In this document: piece by piece, positions 33,832-43,158 of the stretch | Layout of the letters: the number at the start of each line of letters is the position of its first letter | How positions within the stretch are numbered: the first letter of the stretch is position 1 | Assembly (NCBI RefSeq): GCF_004016525.1 | Contig: NZ_SACJ01000017.1 | Span: forward strand, 1 to 50,719 | DNA length: 50,719 nt | Reading direction: 5' to 3' | Origin: Flavobacterium sufflavum | Lineage (GTDB): Bacteria > Bacteroidota > Bacteroidia > Flavobacteriales > Flavobacteriaceae | Translations under genes and position numbers: made by a program | The notes under the pieces: generated by a model | Seen by the model: only the letters and a program-made list of their open reading frames with translations | What the model was told of the DNA's origin: nothing | Databases searched by the model: none

Positions 33832-34962
33832 TTAAAGTTTTAAGTTTGGTATTAAATTAGCCGCTTCCTTCATTTTTTGATCAACAATTTTTGCATAGAT
33901 TGCTGTGGTGCGTATCTCACGATGCCCTAATCTTTTGGAAACTGTATAGATATCAGCTCCGTTTTCAAGTAATAGAACTGCATTCGTATGTCTGGCACTG
34001 TGAAATGTTATGTGTTTTGATATTCCGGCACGATTACACCAACGGACAATTTCATTATTGTAAACGGCACCATATTTTAAACCTTTAAAAACTCTTTCAG
34101 TAGGGAGCTGTCTTTCACCAAGAAGTTCTCTAATTTGTTTTGAGATATAAAGATATTCAACCCCATCTGTTTTTTCTTGACGAAAATTGATTCGACTAAC
34201 TCCATTGTCTTCATCTCTTACTTCTGCCCAAACTAAAGTGTTTATATCTGACCATCTTAATCCAGATAATGCAGACGTAATAAAGGCTTTTTTTAAAACT
34301 TCATATTTGCAAGGAGTACTAGCTAGTGATTGAAGCTCTTGATGCGTTAGATATTCTCTTTGACTTTCAGCCTGTTCAAATGATTTTGTTTTTGAAGCAT
34401 AATTAATTGATAAATAGCCATCATCAAATGCGGCTCTCAAACAGGCTTTAAATTTATTGAAATAGGAGTATTTTGAATTAAGAGATAGGAGAGTGTCACT
34501 TTTTGTTTTAGCTTCTTTGTCAAAATAATTACGAATCCTTTTAATGAAGTTTTCATCAACTTCTTCGAAAGTCAAATTTGTTGAAATACATTTTTTTAAA
34601 TGTACTAATGTGGCAGTCCAATTTCCATAGTTTTTAGGAGAGTCAATTTTTTCTTCAGTTTTATCATGAAAATAATCTAAAAATGTACGTTTACCCTTCG
34701 CAGTATTTTTTATATCGAACTTTCCTTGAAAATATTCTGCTTTCCGGATTGAAAGTATTTGTTCTGCTAAAATTTCAATTTCCTTATTTTCTTTCTTTTC
34801 ATTAGCAGTTTTAGGGGCTTGATACGGATAAAGTTTTAGATACTCAAAATCTCTTAAGTGAACTCTTTTACCATCTTTGTTTATACTTGAACCTTTGTAG
34901 TATTCTAGATACAAACTGAATTTGCCATTTTGCAATTTCTTTTTCTTTAAAGTAATATTCAT
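33832..34962 (-). CDS. Tyrosine-type site-specific integrase
   Basis: 376 aa. An N-terminal arm-binding domain (SLYLEYYKGSSINKDGKR) and a SAM-like core domain (~95-190) precede the catalytic domain: Arg236 in SGLRWSDI, HSARH (His321, Arg324), His347 in LGHREI and Tyr356. All catalytic residues are present. It is the gene nearest mnmE, whose 3' end is the probable attachment site. Two AGGTGTACAT decamers lie between its start and mnmE, one abutting the ATG. Confidence 0.95.
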   Translation of the reverse strand: MNITLKKKKLQNGKFSLYLEYYKGSSINKDGKRVHLRDFEYLKLYPYQAPKTANEKKENKEIEILAEQILSIRKAEYFQGKFDIKNTAKGKRTFLDYFHDKTEEKIDSPKNYGNWTATLVHLKKCISTNLTFEEVDENFIKRIRNYFDKEAKTKSDTLLSLNSKYSYFNKFKACLRAAFDDGYLSINYASKTKSFEQAESQREYLTHQELQSLASTPCKYEVLKKAFITSALSGLRWSDINTLVWAEVRDEDNGVSRINFRQEKTDGVEYLYISKQIRELLGERQLPTERVFKGLKYGAVYNNEIVRWCNRAGISKHITFHSARHTNAVLLLENGADIYTVSKRLGHREIRTTAIYAKIVDQKMKEAANLIPNLKL

Positions 34963-35003
34963 AGGTGTACATTTTTACACCTTTTTTGGTTTGAGGTGTA
35001 CAT
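34963..35003. promoter_or_regulatory. Candidate integrase arm-type sites, right end
   Basis: AGGTGTACAT occurs at 34963-34972 and 34994-35003. An inverted TACACC (34977-34982) follows the first copy. The same decamer is at 13073-13082 inside the left end. Their position over the integrase promoter would also allow autoregulation. Confidence 0.55.
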
Positions 35004-35110
35004 TGAATGTAACAAATGTATGAATTAAAGATATTACAAGAAAGTAGAAATCCTGTTAAATCAATGGTTGTCAACTAATAGAAAGACAAAGAAACTTAAA
35101 GAAAGTACTT

Positions 35111-35128
35111 TTATTTCCCGATACAAAA
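35111..35128. other. Attachment site at the mnmE 3' end
   Basis: The final codons of mnmE plus stop, TTTTGTATCGGGAAATAA on the minus strand (FCIGK-stop region). The near copy at 13017-13034 differs at 3 of 18 positions. Salmonella genomic island 1-type elements are known to use the 3' end of mnmE/trmE in the same way. Confidence 0.7.
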
Positions 35129-36514
35129 ATTAGCAAAGATATTCCCTAGTAATTCGTCATTTGTCACTTGTCCAGTTATGGTTCCAAACTGATATAAAGC
35201 TTCTTTGATGTCCAGAGCCATTAAGTCGCTGGAAAGATTAGTTTCGAGTCCGTATTTTACTTTTTGGATTTCGTCTAAGGCTTTTAGTAAAGAATCGTAA
35301 TGACGAGTATTGGTAACAATTGTTTCGTTGTTGCGCAAGGCACCAGTGTTGACAAACGATAGGAGTTGGTTTTTCAATTCATCGATTCCTATTTTGTTTT
35401 TGGCTGAAATAAATTGAAGTTGTGTGTTATGTGTTGTGAGTTGTGTTTCAATTAACTTAATTTTTTCTTCTGAAAGCAAATCCATTTTATTGATGACAAT
35501 CAAAAGCGGTTTTAAGGGAAATTGATTTTTAACTTTTTCAATCTCAATTTTTAATATTTCCAAACTCACAACCGACAACTCATAACTGTCAACTAAATAA
35601 AGAACAATCTGTGCCTGTTCTATTTTTTCGAAAGTCTTTTTGATTCCGATGCTTTCCACGTAATCCTGGGTTTCACGAATTCCTGCTGTATCGATAAATC
35701 GGAATCCGATTCCGCCAATGACTAATTCGTCTTCAATGGTGTCACGGGTTGTTCCGGCAATGTCCGAAACGATGGCGCGCTCTTCATTCAATAAAGCATT
35801 CAAAAGTGTTGATTTCCCCACATTAGGTTCACCTACAATAGCTACTGGGATTCCATTTTTGATGACATTTCCAACGGCAAAAGAATCAATTAAACGTTTT
35901 AAAACAAATTCGATTCTGTTCAATAATTCGTTAAACTGACTTCTGTCGGCAAATTCCACATCTTCTTCTGCAAAGTCTAATTCGAGTTCTATTAAAGAGG
36001 CAAAATTCAATAATTCTTCACGGAGTTTGGCAATTTCATTTGAAAATCCGCCACGCATTTGCTGCATCGCAATTTGGTGTGAAGCTTCATTGTCTGAGGC
36101 AATCAAATCGGCTACGGCTTCGGCCTGGGATAAATCCAGTTTTCCGTTAAGGAAAGCTCTCAGTGTGAATTCGCCGGCATCGGCCATGCGGCAGCCTTTT
36201 CGCAATAACAATTGAATAATTTGCTGTTGGATATAAGTGGAACCGTGACAGGAAATCTCGATAGTGTTTTCGCCTGTATAAGAATTTGGTCCTTTAAAAA
36301 TAGAAATCAATACTTCATCTAAGGTCTTGCTGTCATCTACAATATGTCCTAAATGCAGTGTATGCGTTTTCTGTTTTGTTAAGTCTTTGTTTTTAACAGA
36401 TTTAAAAACTGAGTTACCAATTGTAATGGCATCCTGTCCCGAAATTCGGATTATCGCAATCGCTCCGGCACCCGAAGGTGTTGCCAGTGCTACTATAGAA
36501 TCGTTGTTTAGCAT
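35111..36514 (-). CDS. mnmE: tRNA modification GTPase MnmE
   Basis: 467 aa, normal length. With MnmG it makes the 5-carboxymethylaminomethyl (or related) modification of wobble uridine 34. The tetrahydrofolate-binding N-domain is followed by the G domain: G1 GEPNVGKS, G2 AGTTRD, G3 DTAG and G4 NKMD. The C-terminal CIGK carries the reactive Cys. The gene appears intact although the island sits at its 3' end, as expected when integration restores the terminal bases. A -7-like TACCTTTG lies upstream at 36540-36533. Confidence 0.97.
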   Translation of the reverse strand: MLNNDSIVALATPSGAGAIAIIRISGQDAITIGNSVFKSVKNKDLTKQKTHTLHLGHIVDDSKTLDEVLISIFKGPNSYTGENTIEISCHGSTYIQQQIIQLLLRKGCRMADAGEFTLRAFLNGKLDLSQAEAVADLIASDNEASHQIAMQQMRGGFSNEIAKLREELLNFASLIELELDFAEEDVEFADRSQFNELLNRIEFVLKRLIDSFAVGNVIKNGIPVAIVGEPNVGKSTLLNALLNEERAIVSDIAGTTRDTIEDELVIGGIGFRFIDTAGIRETQDYVESIGIKKTFEKIEQAQIVLYLVDSYELSVVSLEILKIEIEKVKNQFPLKPLLIVINKMDLLSEEKIKLIETQLTTHNTQLQFISAKNKIGIDELKNQLLSFVNTGALRNNETIVTNTRHYDSLLKALDEIQKVKYGLETNLSSDLMALDIKEALYQFGTITGQVTNDELLGNIFANFCIGK

Positions 36515-36660
36515 TTTCTTTTAGATTGATTGCAAAGGTACTAAATCTAATGAAGTATTGTTTAGCGGGCGAATATAAAACCACAATTTGTTGGGAATTA
36601 AAGCGTTAAAATTGTATCTTTATTCTACTAGTTGATGTCTAATTTTTTAAGTTGTTTAAA

Positions 36661-37494
36661 ATGAAACGCATCTTATTTCCTACCGATTTTTCTGAAGCTG
36701 CAACCAATGCTTTTGTACATGCTTTAGAGTTTGCTAATAGTATTGACGGTGAGTTAGTGTTGTTGCACGCCTTTGATTTGCCTGTTTTTGATAGCCAGTA
36801 TTTTCCGGAAAATTACATGCTGATTTATGAATCAGTCGAGTTGACTCAATTTGAAATTTTTAAGGATGAGCTGCCTAAACTACATGCTATTGCCCAAAAA
36901 CGCAATTTGGACGGAATTAAAATGACACATCGATTAATGGATGGCAATTTATTGAGTACAATAGAACGAGTAATCCAGGAAGATAATATTGATTATATAG
37001 TTATGGGAACGGAAGGTGTAACGGGATGGTCAGAAGTTTTACTGGGGACACATGCCACGGCTGTAATTTCAGATGTGAGTATTCCTGTATTGAGTATTCC
37101 GGTGAAGGCAGCTTTTAAACCTGTAAAAAATATTGTTTTTACTACCCGTTTCAGAGATAAAGATAAACAGGCATTAAAGAAAGTTCTAAAATTAGCCAAA
37201 AAGATGGGTGCAAAAATCAAATGCCTATATGTGAAAAAGGAAAGTTCTGATGTGACAAAAGAAATCATCAAAGAGTGGGAAAAAGAATTTGCTAATGATC
37301 CTGTTGATTTTAATGTTGTGTTTAGTGAAGAAGTCAAAGAGAGCATTCTTGATTTCATTATGTTTAAAAAAGTGGATATTCTGGTTATGCTAACTTACAA
37401 ACGCAATTTTTTCGAAAACCTTTTCCATCATAGTTTAACTAAGGACTGCGCATCAAATTTGGATATTCCTGTTTTAGCCATTCCAATTAAATAG
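36661..37494 (+). CDS. Universal stress protein, tandem UspA domains
   Basis: 277 aa from the ATG at 36661. A TTG three codons earlier could extend it, but MKRILFPTDFSE is the usual UspA start. Two Usp domains span ~1-140 and ~145-277; the first has the nucleotide-loop-like GTEGVTGWSEVLLGTHATAVI, the second is more diverged (VVFTTRFRDKDKQ, LVMLTYKRNFFENLFHHSLT). Cytoplasmic; role in stress survival, partner unknown. It is divergent from mnmE. Confidence 0.9.
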   Translation: MKRILFPTDFSEAATNAFVHALEFANSIDGELVLLHAFDLPVFDSQYFPENYMLIYESVELTQFEIFKDELPKLHAIAQKRNLDGIKMTHRLMDGNLLSTIERVIQEDNIDYIVMGTEGVTGWSEVLLGTHATAVISDVSIPVLSIPVKAAFKPVKNIVFTTRFRDKDKQALKKVLKLAKKMGAKIKCLYVKKESSDVTKEIIKEWEKEFANDPVDFNVVFSEEVKESILDFIMFKKVDILVMLTYKRNFFENLFHHSLTKDCASNLDIPVLAIPIK

Positions 37495-37563
37495 TACTTT
37501 TTAACGAATTTTCAGTACTTAATTTATTAGGCTGGTTTATATTTGTGTCTCATTTGATACATT

Positions 37564-39336
37564 ATGGACATTTATAAATCTAAGGTTAGTTTTTTTACTG
37601 GGGAATTAAGCAAAATCAACACAAAATACAATTCAATCAGTTTGCTTCGATTGTTGAGTATTTTCCTGTTTTTAACTGCAATCTATTTTTATATTCAAAA
37701 ATCGGAAGGATTTTGGATTATTCTGGCAGTGTTGTTTTTTGCTGCTTTTTTGGTTTTAATGCGAATTCATTCCCGTTTGTCTTTTCAAAGACTCTTAAAA
37801 AAGGCATTGGTACAGATCAATCAAGATGAAATTTCATTTCTGAAAAGAGAAAAAATCCCTTTTGAAAATGGTGTGGAGTTTCAGGATTTTCATCATCCGT
37901 ATGCTTATGATTTAGATATTTTTGGAGAGCATTCCTTATTCCAAAATTTAAACAGAACAGCAACTTTTATTGGGAAAAAAACACTTGCCAATCAATTATT
38001 GACATTAAATGATAACGATGTTATTCTTGAAAATCAGCAGTCAATTAAAGAATTGAATCAAAAAATAGATTGGCGTCAGGAATTTTTGGCTTTCGCCAAA
38101 GTAAGTCAGGACAATCAAAGTAGTTATGAAGCATTGTTGAAATGGAATAAAAGTTCTGGTTCAGATTTATCAAAAACGGCTATCGTTCTTTCTTATGTTT
38201 TTCCTGCTTTGTTTTTAGCAACATTGATAGCTTATTTGATTACTGATAACACTGTTTTTTTGAGTTGTTCATCGTATGTGTTTGTTATTAATTTAATGTT
38301 TCTAGGCAAATTTTTCAAACGAATTCAAAGCGAAATTACAAGTGCCGAAAATATTGATAAGATTATTGCTCAATATGGCTTGTTGGTAAAAAAAATTGAA
38401 GATGAAAAATTTCATTCTCAAAAGTTAATTGATTTGCAAAAAAGACTGCAATTCAAATCAGCCAATGCAAGTACGCATTTTAAAAAATTATCAGAGTTGT
38501 TTTCAAGAATGGATACTATTGCAAATTTAGTTACAGCCACAGTTTTCAATGGTACATTTCTATTTAATTTTCATGTTTTAAAATCATTGTTAAAGTGGAA
38601 AAAAGAACATTCTGAAGCTCTTGAAGATTGGTTAATTGTAATTGGCGAATTCGAGAAACTCAATAGTCTGGCTAATTTTTCATATAATAATCCTGAGTTT
38701 GCTTATCCTGAATTAAATACCGATTTTAAAATTAGTTTTTCAAATTTGAGTCATCCTTTGTTGAATCCGGAGACCAGAGTAGGGAATGATACCCATTTTT
38801 ATTCCCAATCCTTTATGATTTTGACGGGTTCCAATATGTCAGGCAAAAGTACTTTTTTGAGGAGTTTGGGAGTCAATATGGTTTTGGCGGGAGTGGGTTC
38901 GGTTGTTTGTGCTTCCGAAGCTACAATTCACCCTTTACCGGTTTTGGTTTCGATGCGACTTTCGGATTCTTTGTCAGATAGTGAATCGTATTTCTTTGCC
39001 GAAATAAAGCGTCTGAAACAAATTATGGATGCTTTAGAGCAAAAGCCTGCTTTTGTTTTATTAGACGAAATTTTAAGAGGAACCAATTCGGACGATAAAC
39101 GTAACGGAACTATTGAAGTGCTTAAAAAAGTAATTGCTAAAAAAGCAATTGGTGCTATTGCTACACATGATATTGAAGTCTGTTTGACAACCAATGATTA
39201 TCCCGAAATATTAAGCAATAATTGTTTTGAGGTCGAAATTAAGGATAATGATTTGCATTTTGATTATAAACTAAGAGACGGAATTTGCCGAAATAAAAGT
39301 GCTACTTTTTTAATGAAGAAAATGGAAATTATTTAG
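37564..39336 (+). CDS. MutS-family ATPase with N-terminal membrane helices
   Basis: 590 aa. Two hydrophobic helices (~27-42 and 49-65) start the protein and more lie near 210-250. The C-terminal MutS ATPase has Walker A LTGSNMSGKSTFLRS (~419-433), Walker B FVLLDEILRGTNSDD and ATHDIEV. The mismatch-binding domain I (Phe-x-Glu) of true MutS is missing, so this is a MutS-related protein of unknown role and not a mismatch-repair enzyme. Such membrane-bound versions are common in Bacteroidota. A -7-like TATATTTG lies at 37538-37545. Confidence 0.88.
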   Translation: MDIYKSKVSFFTGELSKINTKYNSISLLRLLSIFLFLTAIYFYIQKSEGFWIILAVLFFAAFLVLMRIHSRLSFQRLLKKALVQINQDEISFLKREKIPFENGVEFQDFHHPYAYDLDIFGEHSLFQNLNRTATFIGKKTLANQLLTLNDNDVILENQQSIKELNQKIDWRQEFLAFAKVSQDNQSSYEALLKWNKSSGSDLSKTAIVLSYVFPALFLATLIAYLITDNTVFLSCSSYVFVINLMFLGKFFKRIQSEITSAENIDKIIAQYGLLVKKIEDEKFHSQKLIDLQKRLQFKSANASTHFKKLSELFSRMDTIANLVTATVFNGTFLFNFHVLKSLLKWKKEHSEALEDWLIVIGEFEKLNSLANFSYNNPEFAYPELNTDFKISFSNLSHPLLNPETRVGNDTHFYSQSFMILTGSNMSGKSTFLRSLGVNMVLAGVGSVVCASEATIHPLPVLVSMRLSDSLSDSESYFFAEIKRLKQIMDALEQKPAFVLLDEILRGTNSDDKRNGTIEVLKKVIAKKAIGAIATHDIEVCLTTNDYPEILSNNCFEVEIKDNDLHFDYKLRDGICRNKSATFLMKKMEII

Positions 39337-39362
39337 TTCTAAATCAGAAAGTTTAAAAAGAA

Positions 39363-39398
39363 AAAAAACCGCTTTTCTAGGAGGAATCGCGGTTTTTT
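39363..39398. terminator. Bidirectional terminator between the MutS-like gene and dnaN
   Basis: AAAAAACCGC (39363-39372) pairs with GCGGTTTTTT (39389-39398). The genes on both sides converge on it, so it can serve both strands. Confidence 0.8.
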
Positions 39399-39488
39399 AA
39401 ATATAAAAAATGGTTGGTTAATAGTTCGCAATGATAAGTATTATATTTGAATATCAAAAATAAAACTTAATATTTTCTTAATTTTTAT

Positions 39489-40607
39489 TTAACTATTTAG
39501 CATTACTGGCATAACAAGCATCGTTACTGTTTCACCTTCTTCTAATCCATCAATGGGAGTTAAAATTCCTGCACGGTTAGGTAATGACATTTCCAGCATA
39601 ATCATGTCTGATTGCAGGTTTGTAAGCATCTCAGTCAGGAAACGGGAGTTATAACCTATTTGCATATCGTCACCTTGATAATCACAAGTCAGTCTTTCTT
39701 CGGCCTTGTTTGAATAATCAATATCTTCAGCAGAAACATTTAATTCGGCACCGGCAATTTTCAAACGAATTTGGTGTGTTGTTTTATTCGAAAAGATAGC
39801 CACACGACGTACAGAACTCAAAAATTGAGAACGGTCAATCATTAATTTATTTGGGTTTTCTTTTGGAATTACAGCTTCGTAATTTGGATATTTCCCATCA
39901 ATCAAACGACACATCAATACGTAGTTATCAAAAGAAAAAGTAGCATTCGAATCGTTGTACTCTATTTTTACTTCAGCATCTGATGTAGACAGAATATTTT
40001 TTAGGATAGTCAATGGTTTTTTTGGCATAATAAAATCGGCAACGTGAGATGCAGTAACATCTGTACGGGCGTATTTTACTAATTTATGAGCATCTGTAGC
40101 CACAAAAGTCAATCCTTGTGGAGAAAACTGGAAGAATACTCCTGACATCACCGGACGTAAATCGTCGTTTCCGGCAGCAAAAATAGTTTTGCTAACCGCA
40201 GTAGCTAATACATCGGCAGGAACTAAAGTTACGGAAGGTTCATCCAGATTTATTGCTTTAGGGAATTCTTCTCCGGGAGCATAAGCTAAGGCATATTTTC
40301 CTGAGTTAGAACTAATTTCTATAGTGCTGTTTTCTTCTACAGTAAAAGTCAAAGGTTGTTCAGGGAAAGTTTTTAAGATTTCCAAAAGCAATTTAGCAGG
40401 TACCGCCACACTTCCTTTGCTGGTAGAATCGATTGCTAAAGTGGCAGACATAGTTGTTTCTAAATCAGAGGCAGAAACCGTTAATTCGTTATTGTCTAAT
40501 TCAAATAAGAAGTTGTCCAGAATAGGCAAAGTATTGCTGCTATTGATAACGCTTCCTAAAACTTGTAATTGCTTTAATAAGTACGAACTCGATACTATAA
40601 ATTTCAT
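39489..40607 (-). CDS. dnaN: DNA polymerase III beta subunit (sliding clamp)
   Basis: 372 aa, standard length. The three clamp subdomains are visible, starting MKFIVSSSYLLKQLQVLGSVI and ending TMLVMPVMLNS; FLEFELDNNELTVSASDLETT-type and FVATDAHKL regions are typical. It forms the dimeric ring that holds the replicative polymerase on DNA. It is not beside dnaA here, as is usual in Bacteroidota. It is convergent with the MutS-like gene and lies 105 bp downstream of the gldG stop on the same strand. Confidence 0.97.
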   Translation of the reverse strand: MKFIVSSSYLLKQLQVLGSVINSSNTLPILDNFLFELDNNELTVSASDLETTMSATLAIDSTSKGSVAVPAKLLLEILKTFPEQPLTFTVEENSTIEISSNSGKYALAYAPGEEFPKAINLDEPSVTLVPADVLATAVSKTIFAAGNDDLRPVMSGVFFQFSPQGLTFVATDAHKLVKYARTDVTASHVADFIMPKKPLTILKNILSTSDAEVKIEYNDSNATFSFDNYVLMCRLIDGKYPNYEAVIPKENPNKLMIDRSQFLSSVRRVAIFSNKTTHQIRLKIAGAELNVSAEDIDYSNKAEERLTCDYQGDDMQIGYNSRFLTEMLTNLQSDMIMLEMSLPNRAGILTPIDGLEEGETVTMLVMPVMLNS

Positions 40608-40712
40608 CTGTTATATTTTATTTTTTAGGTATCTTTTTTTTGATTTTGCAAATGATACATTTTTACAAATATATCGTAAACAAATCTAGTATAGAAAAAT
40701 TTTTATTAACAT

Positions 40713-42398
40713 CTATTTGCTGTATTTGCGCTTTCTTAAAAAGCTAAAAACAACTCCAAAAATCGCTAAAATTAGAATTGGAAGCCCGATAGTTATGACT
40801 TGGGTAAGTGTATAATTTTCGTATACTTTTTCTTTGTCTAATAATGGCAAATCTAAATCCTTAGATCGAATGTTAATAAGTCCGGTATCGTCCAGTAAGT
40901 AATTGACGCAGTTAAGCAGAAAATCTTTATTGTCGTATAAATTTCCTGAGCGTTGATCAAAGCCTAATTCAACAGGAGCGAAATTTTTATCTAGTTGATT
41001 TTTGATGATATCGCCATCCGAAATCACAATCATTTTGCAGGCTTTTCCTGTAGCTTCAAAATTCTTTTGGTTGAAAGCTAAAACCCGGTTTTGAAACACT
41101 GAACGGAAGTTGCCTTCAAGTAAAACCGCCATCGGAATATTTCCGGTATTGATGTAATGATTTGGGCTGGTTTCCTCGGTTACAATGTTCAAATTGATTT
41201 CGGCTGGCGTTCCTACTTTTTTAGAATATTTTGACGATTGCAATAAAACGGTTTTTTTGATTCCGTTTTTTAAAGTGTCAATTGGGTTAGCAAAATCAAA
41301 TTTGATTCCACCCAGGTTTTTCACAATAGGATGTTGACTTTCAGGATAAACCAAAGGTGCAAATTTCCAGTTGAAAGCCTGGTATTGCGTCGCACTTCCT
41401 TGTTCGCCGGTGGCCAGTTTTATAGGGCTTCCTTGTTCATCTTTTACAATGTCAGGGTTGATTCGGATACCGTATTTAAAGAACATATCGTTCAAATTCA
41501 AATCTCTTGGGAAAGCCAAAGTAGCTCCGGCATCGTTGTACAAACTATCCATTTCTACTGTTACCTGATCGATTAACCAAATCGTTTTTCCACCGTTGAT
41601 AATGAATTGATCTAAGACTTGTTTTTCGGCATCTGTGAAGGTTTCAGTAGGTTTGGCAATAATAGCCAAGTCGTATTTTTTTAAGGCTTCTAAACTGGGA
41701 ACGGGACTTTTGGCAACAGAATCTAAGGTAAAAGGACCAATGTGGTAACTTTCTCTTATTTGCAAAAGAAACTTAGCAATAGAAACATCTTGGATTTCGC
41801 CATTTCCTTTAATTACGGCAATCTTTTTTTGCTTCTCTTTGGTAATTTTATTTAAAGCATCGGCAATAGAATATTCTAAATGTTGAACTGAGCCAATTAC
41901 TTTTTCGGTAGTGGAAGCTCCCATGATGTTTTTCAACAGCGGAATATTCACTTCTTTGTTGTGATAAACTGCAATTGCCCAAGGAAAAACCATGGCCTGG
42001 GATTGTTTTCCTTTGTCGTCAACCGTGATGTTTACAGGTGTTAATCCTTTCATGTACAACGATTTGATGTTGTCCATGCTTTCGTCTTCGTTCTCTAGAG
42101 GATTCACAAATTCGAAAATAATATTCGAATTATACGCTTGAAATTCTTCTAATAACTCTCTGGTTTCTTGTTGCAATCTTTTGAATTCGGCAGGCAAATC
42201 GCCTTCCATATAAATTTTTATCGAAAGCGGTTCTTTGACCTGCTTGATAATATTTAGCGAAGTTTGCGATAAGGTATAACGATGATCTTTAGTTAAATCA
42301 AATCGGTGAAAGAATGAATTCCCAACTAAGTTTACGAGTAACAGGATTGCAATTGTAATCAATACTGATTGTAGGTTTCTTTTTTTAGCAGCTATCAT
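40713..42398 (-). CDS. gldG: Gliding-motility ABC transporter auxiliary protein GldG
   Basis: 561 aa. One N-terminal helix (~14-29) and one C-terminal helix (~536-553) bracket a large GldG/DUF4350-type periplasmic-side domain (RYTLSQTSLNIIKQVKEPLS, VIKGNGEIQDVSIAKFLLQI, LIDQVTVEMDSLY). It belongs with GldA and GldF in the ABC transporter linked to Flavobacterium gliding and to secretion-related functions. Its ATG overlaps the gldF stop by one base (TAATG), so the pair is translationally coupled. gldA is not in the window. Confidence 0.95.
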   Translation of the reverse strand: MIAAKKRNLQSVLITIAILLLVNLVGNSFFHRFDLTKDHRYTLSQTSLNIIKQVKEPLSIKIYMEGDLPAEFKRLQQETRELLEEFQAYNSNIIFEFVNPLENEDESMDNIKSLYMKGLTPVNITVDDKGKQSQAMVFPWAIAVYHNKEVNIPLLKNIMGASTTEKVIGSVQHLEYSIADALNKITKEKQKKIAVIKGNGEIQDVSIAKFLLQIRESYHIGPFTLDSVAKSPVPSLEALKKYDLAIIAKPTETFTDAEKQVLDQFIINGGKTIWLIDQVTVEMDSLYNDAGATLAFPRDLNLNDMFFKYGIRINPDIVKDEQGSPIKLATGEQGSATQYQAFNWKFAPLVYPESQHPIVKNLGGIKFDFANPIDTLKNGIKKTVLLQSSKYSKKVGTPAEINLNIVTEETSPNHYINTGNIPMAVLLEGNFRSVFQNRVLAFNQKNFEATGKACKMIVISDGDIIKNQLDKNFAPVELGFDQRSGNLYDNKDFLLNCVNYLLDDTGLINIRSKDLDLPLLDKEKVYENYTLTQVITIGLPILILAIFGVVFSFLRKRKYSK

Positions 42399-43123
42399 TA
42401 CAATTTAAAAGATTTAAGTTGGTAAACAGTAAACGAAAGAAAAGCCACAACCACACTTACAAAGTAAATAATATCACGGGTGTCAATTACGCCGCGGCTC
42501 ATGCTCTTGAAATGATTTTGCATTCCTAAAACCGAAATAAACGACGAAAAAGAAGGAATGATAGTTGCAAAACCTTCGAATCCAAAATAGAAAAAGAAAC
42601 ACAAAAAGACAGCAAGAATAAAGGCTACAATTTGGTTATCAGAAAGGGTAGAAGTAAATATTCCGATAGCAGTGTAAGCGCCAATTAAGAATAAAAGTCC
42701 AAAATAAGATCCAATAGTACTTCCCATATCGATATTGCCTTCGGGCATTCCTAAATTCGAAATTACTTCCACATAAATAAATGTTGGAATAATGGCGATG
42801 ATGATGAGCAATACAGCTCCAAGAAACTTTCCGTTTGCTATTTGCCAAATAGATAATGGTTTAGTTAGTAATAATTCAAGTGTTCCTTGTTTTCTTTCGT
42901 CAGAGAAAGAACGCATGGTTACTGCCGGGATTAAGAAAATTAAGATCCAGGGAGCAAGGGTGAAAAAAGGAGTCATATCGGCAAAACCCGAATTCAGGAT
43001 GTTGTAATCGCCTTCAAAAACCCACAGAAATAATCCGTTGATGATTAGAAAAATGGCGATAACTAAATAACCTATGGGAGAGCCAAAAAAGGATTTAATT
43101 TCACGTAATAATAGGGCTTTCAT
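42398..43123 (-). CDS. gldF: Gliding-motility ABC transporter permease GldF
   Basis: 241 aa with six predicted helices, ABC-2 type. The start LLLREIKSFFGSPIGYLVIAI and SFSDERKQGTLELLLTKPLS are characteristic. It forms the membrane channel of the GldAFG transporter in the cytoplasmic membrane. It is 35 bp downstream of the SAM hydroxide adenosyltransferase gene on the same strand, so all three may be one operon. Confidence 0.95.
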   Translation of the reverse strand: MKALLLREIKSFFGSPIGYLVIAIFLIINGLFLWVFEGDYNILNSGFADMTPFFTLAPWILIFLIPAVTMRSFSDERKQGTLELLLTKPLSIWQIANGKFLGAVLLIIIAIIPTFIYVEVISNLGMPEGNIDMGSTIGSYFGLLFLIGAYTAIGIFTSTLSDNQIVAFILAVFLCFFFYFGFEGFATIIPSFSSFISVLGMQNHFKSMSRGVIDTRDIIYFVSVVVAFLSFTVYQLKSFKL

Positions 43124-43158
43124 TCTTTATGAGTTGTGTATTTGTTAATTTGAAATTC

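Noticed and set aside
34868..35074. Small minus-strand frame between integrase and mnmE
   Set aside because: It overlaps the integrase start in another frame and covers the arm-type sites; the integrase N-terminus is better supported.
37564..39336. Mismatch repair MutS
   Set aside because: The mismatch-binding domain is missing and membrane helices are present; only the ATPase domain is shared.
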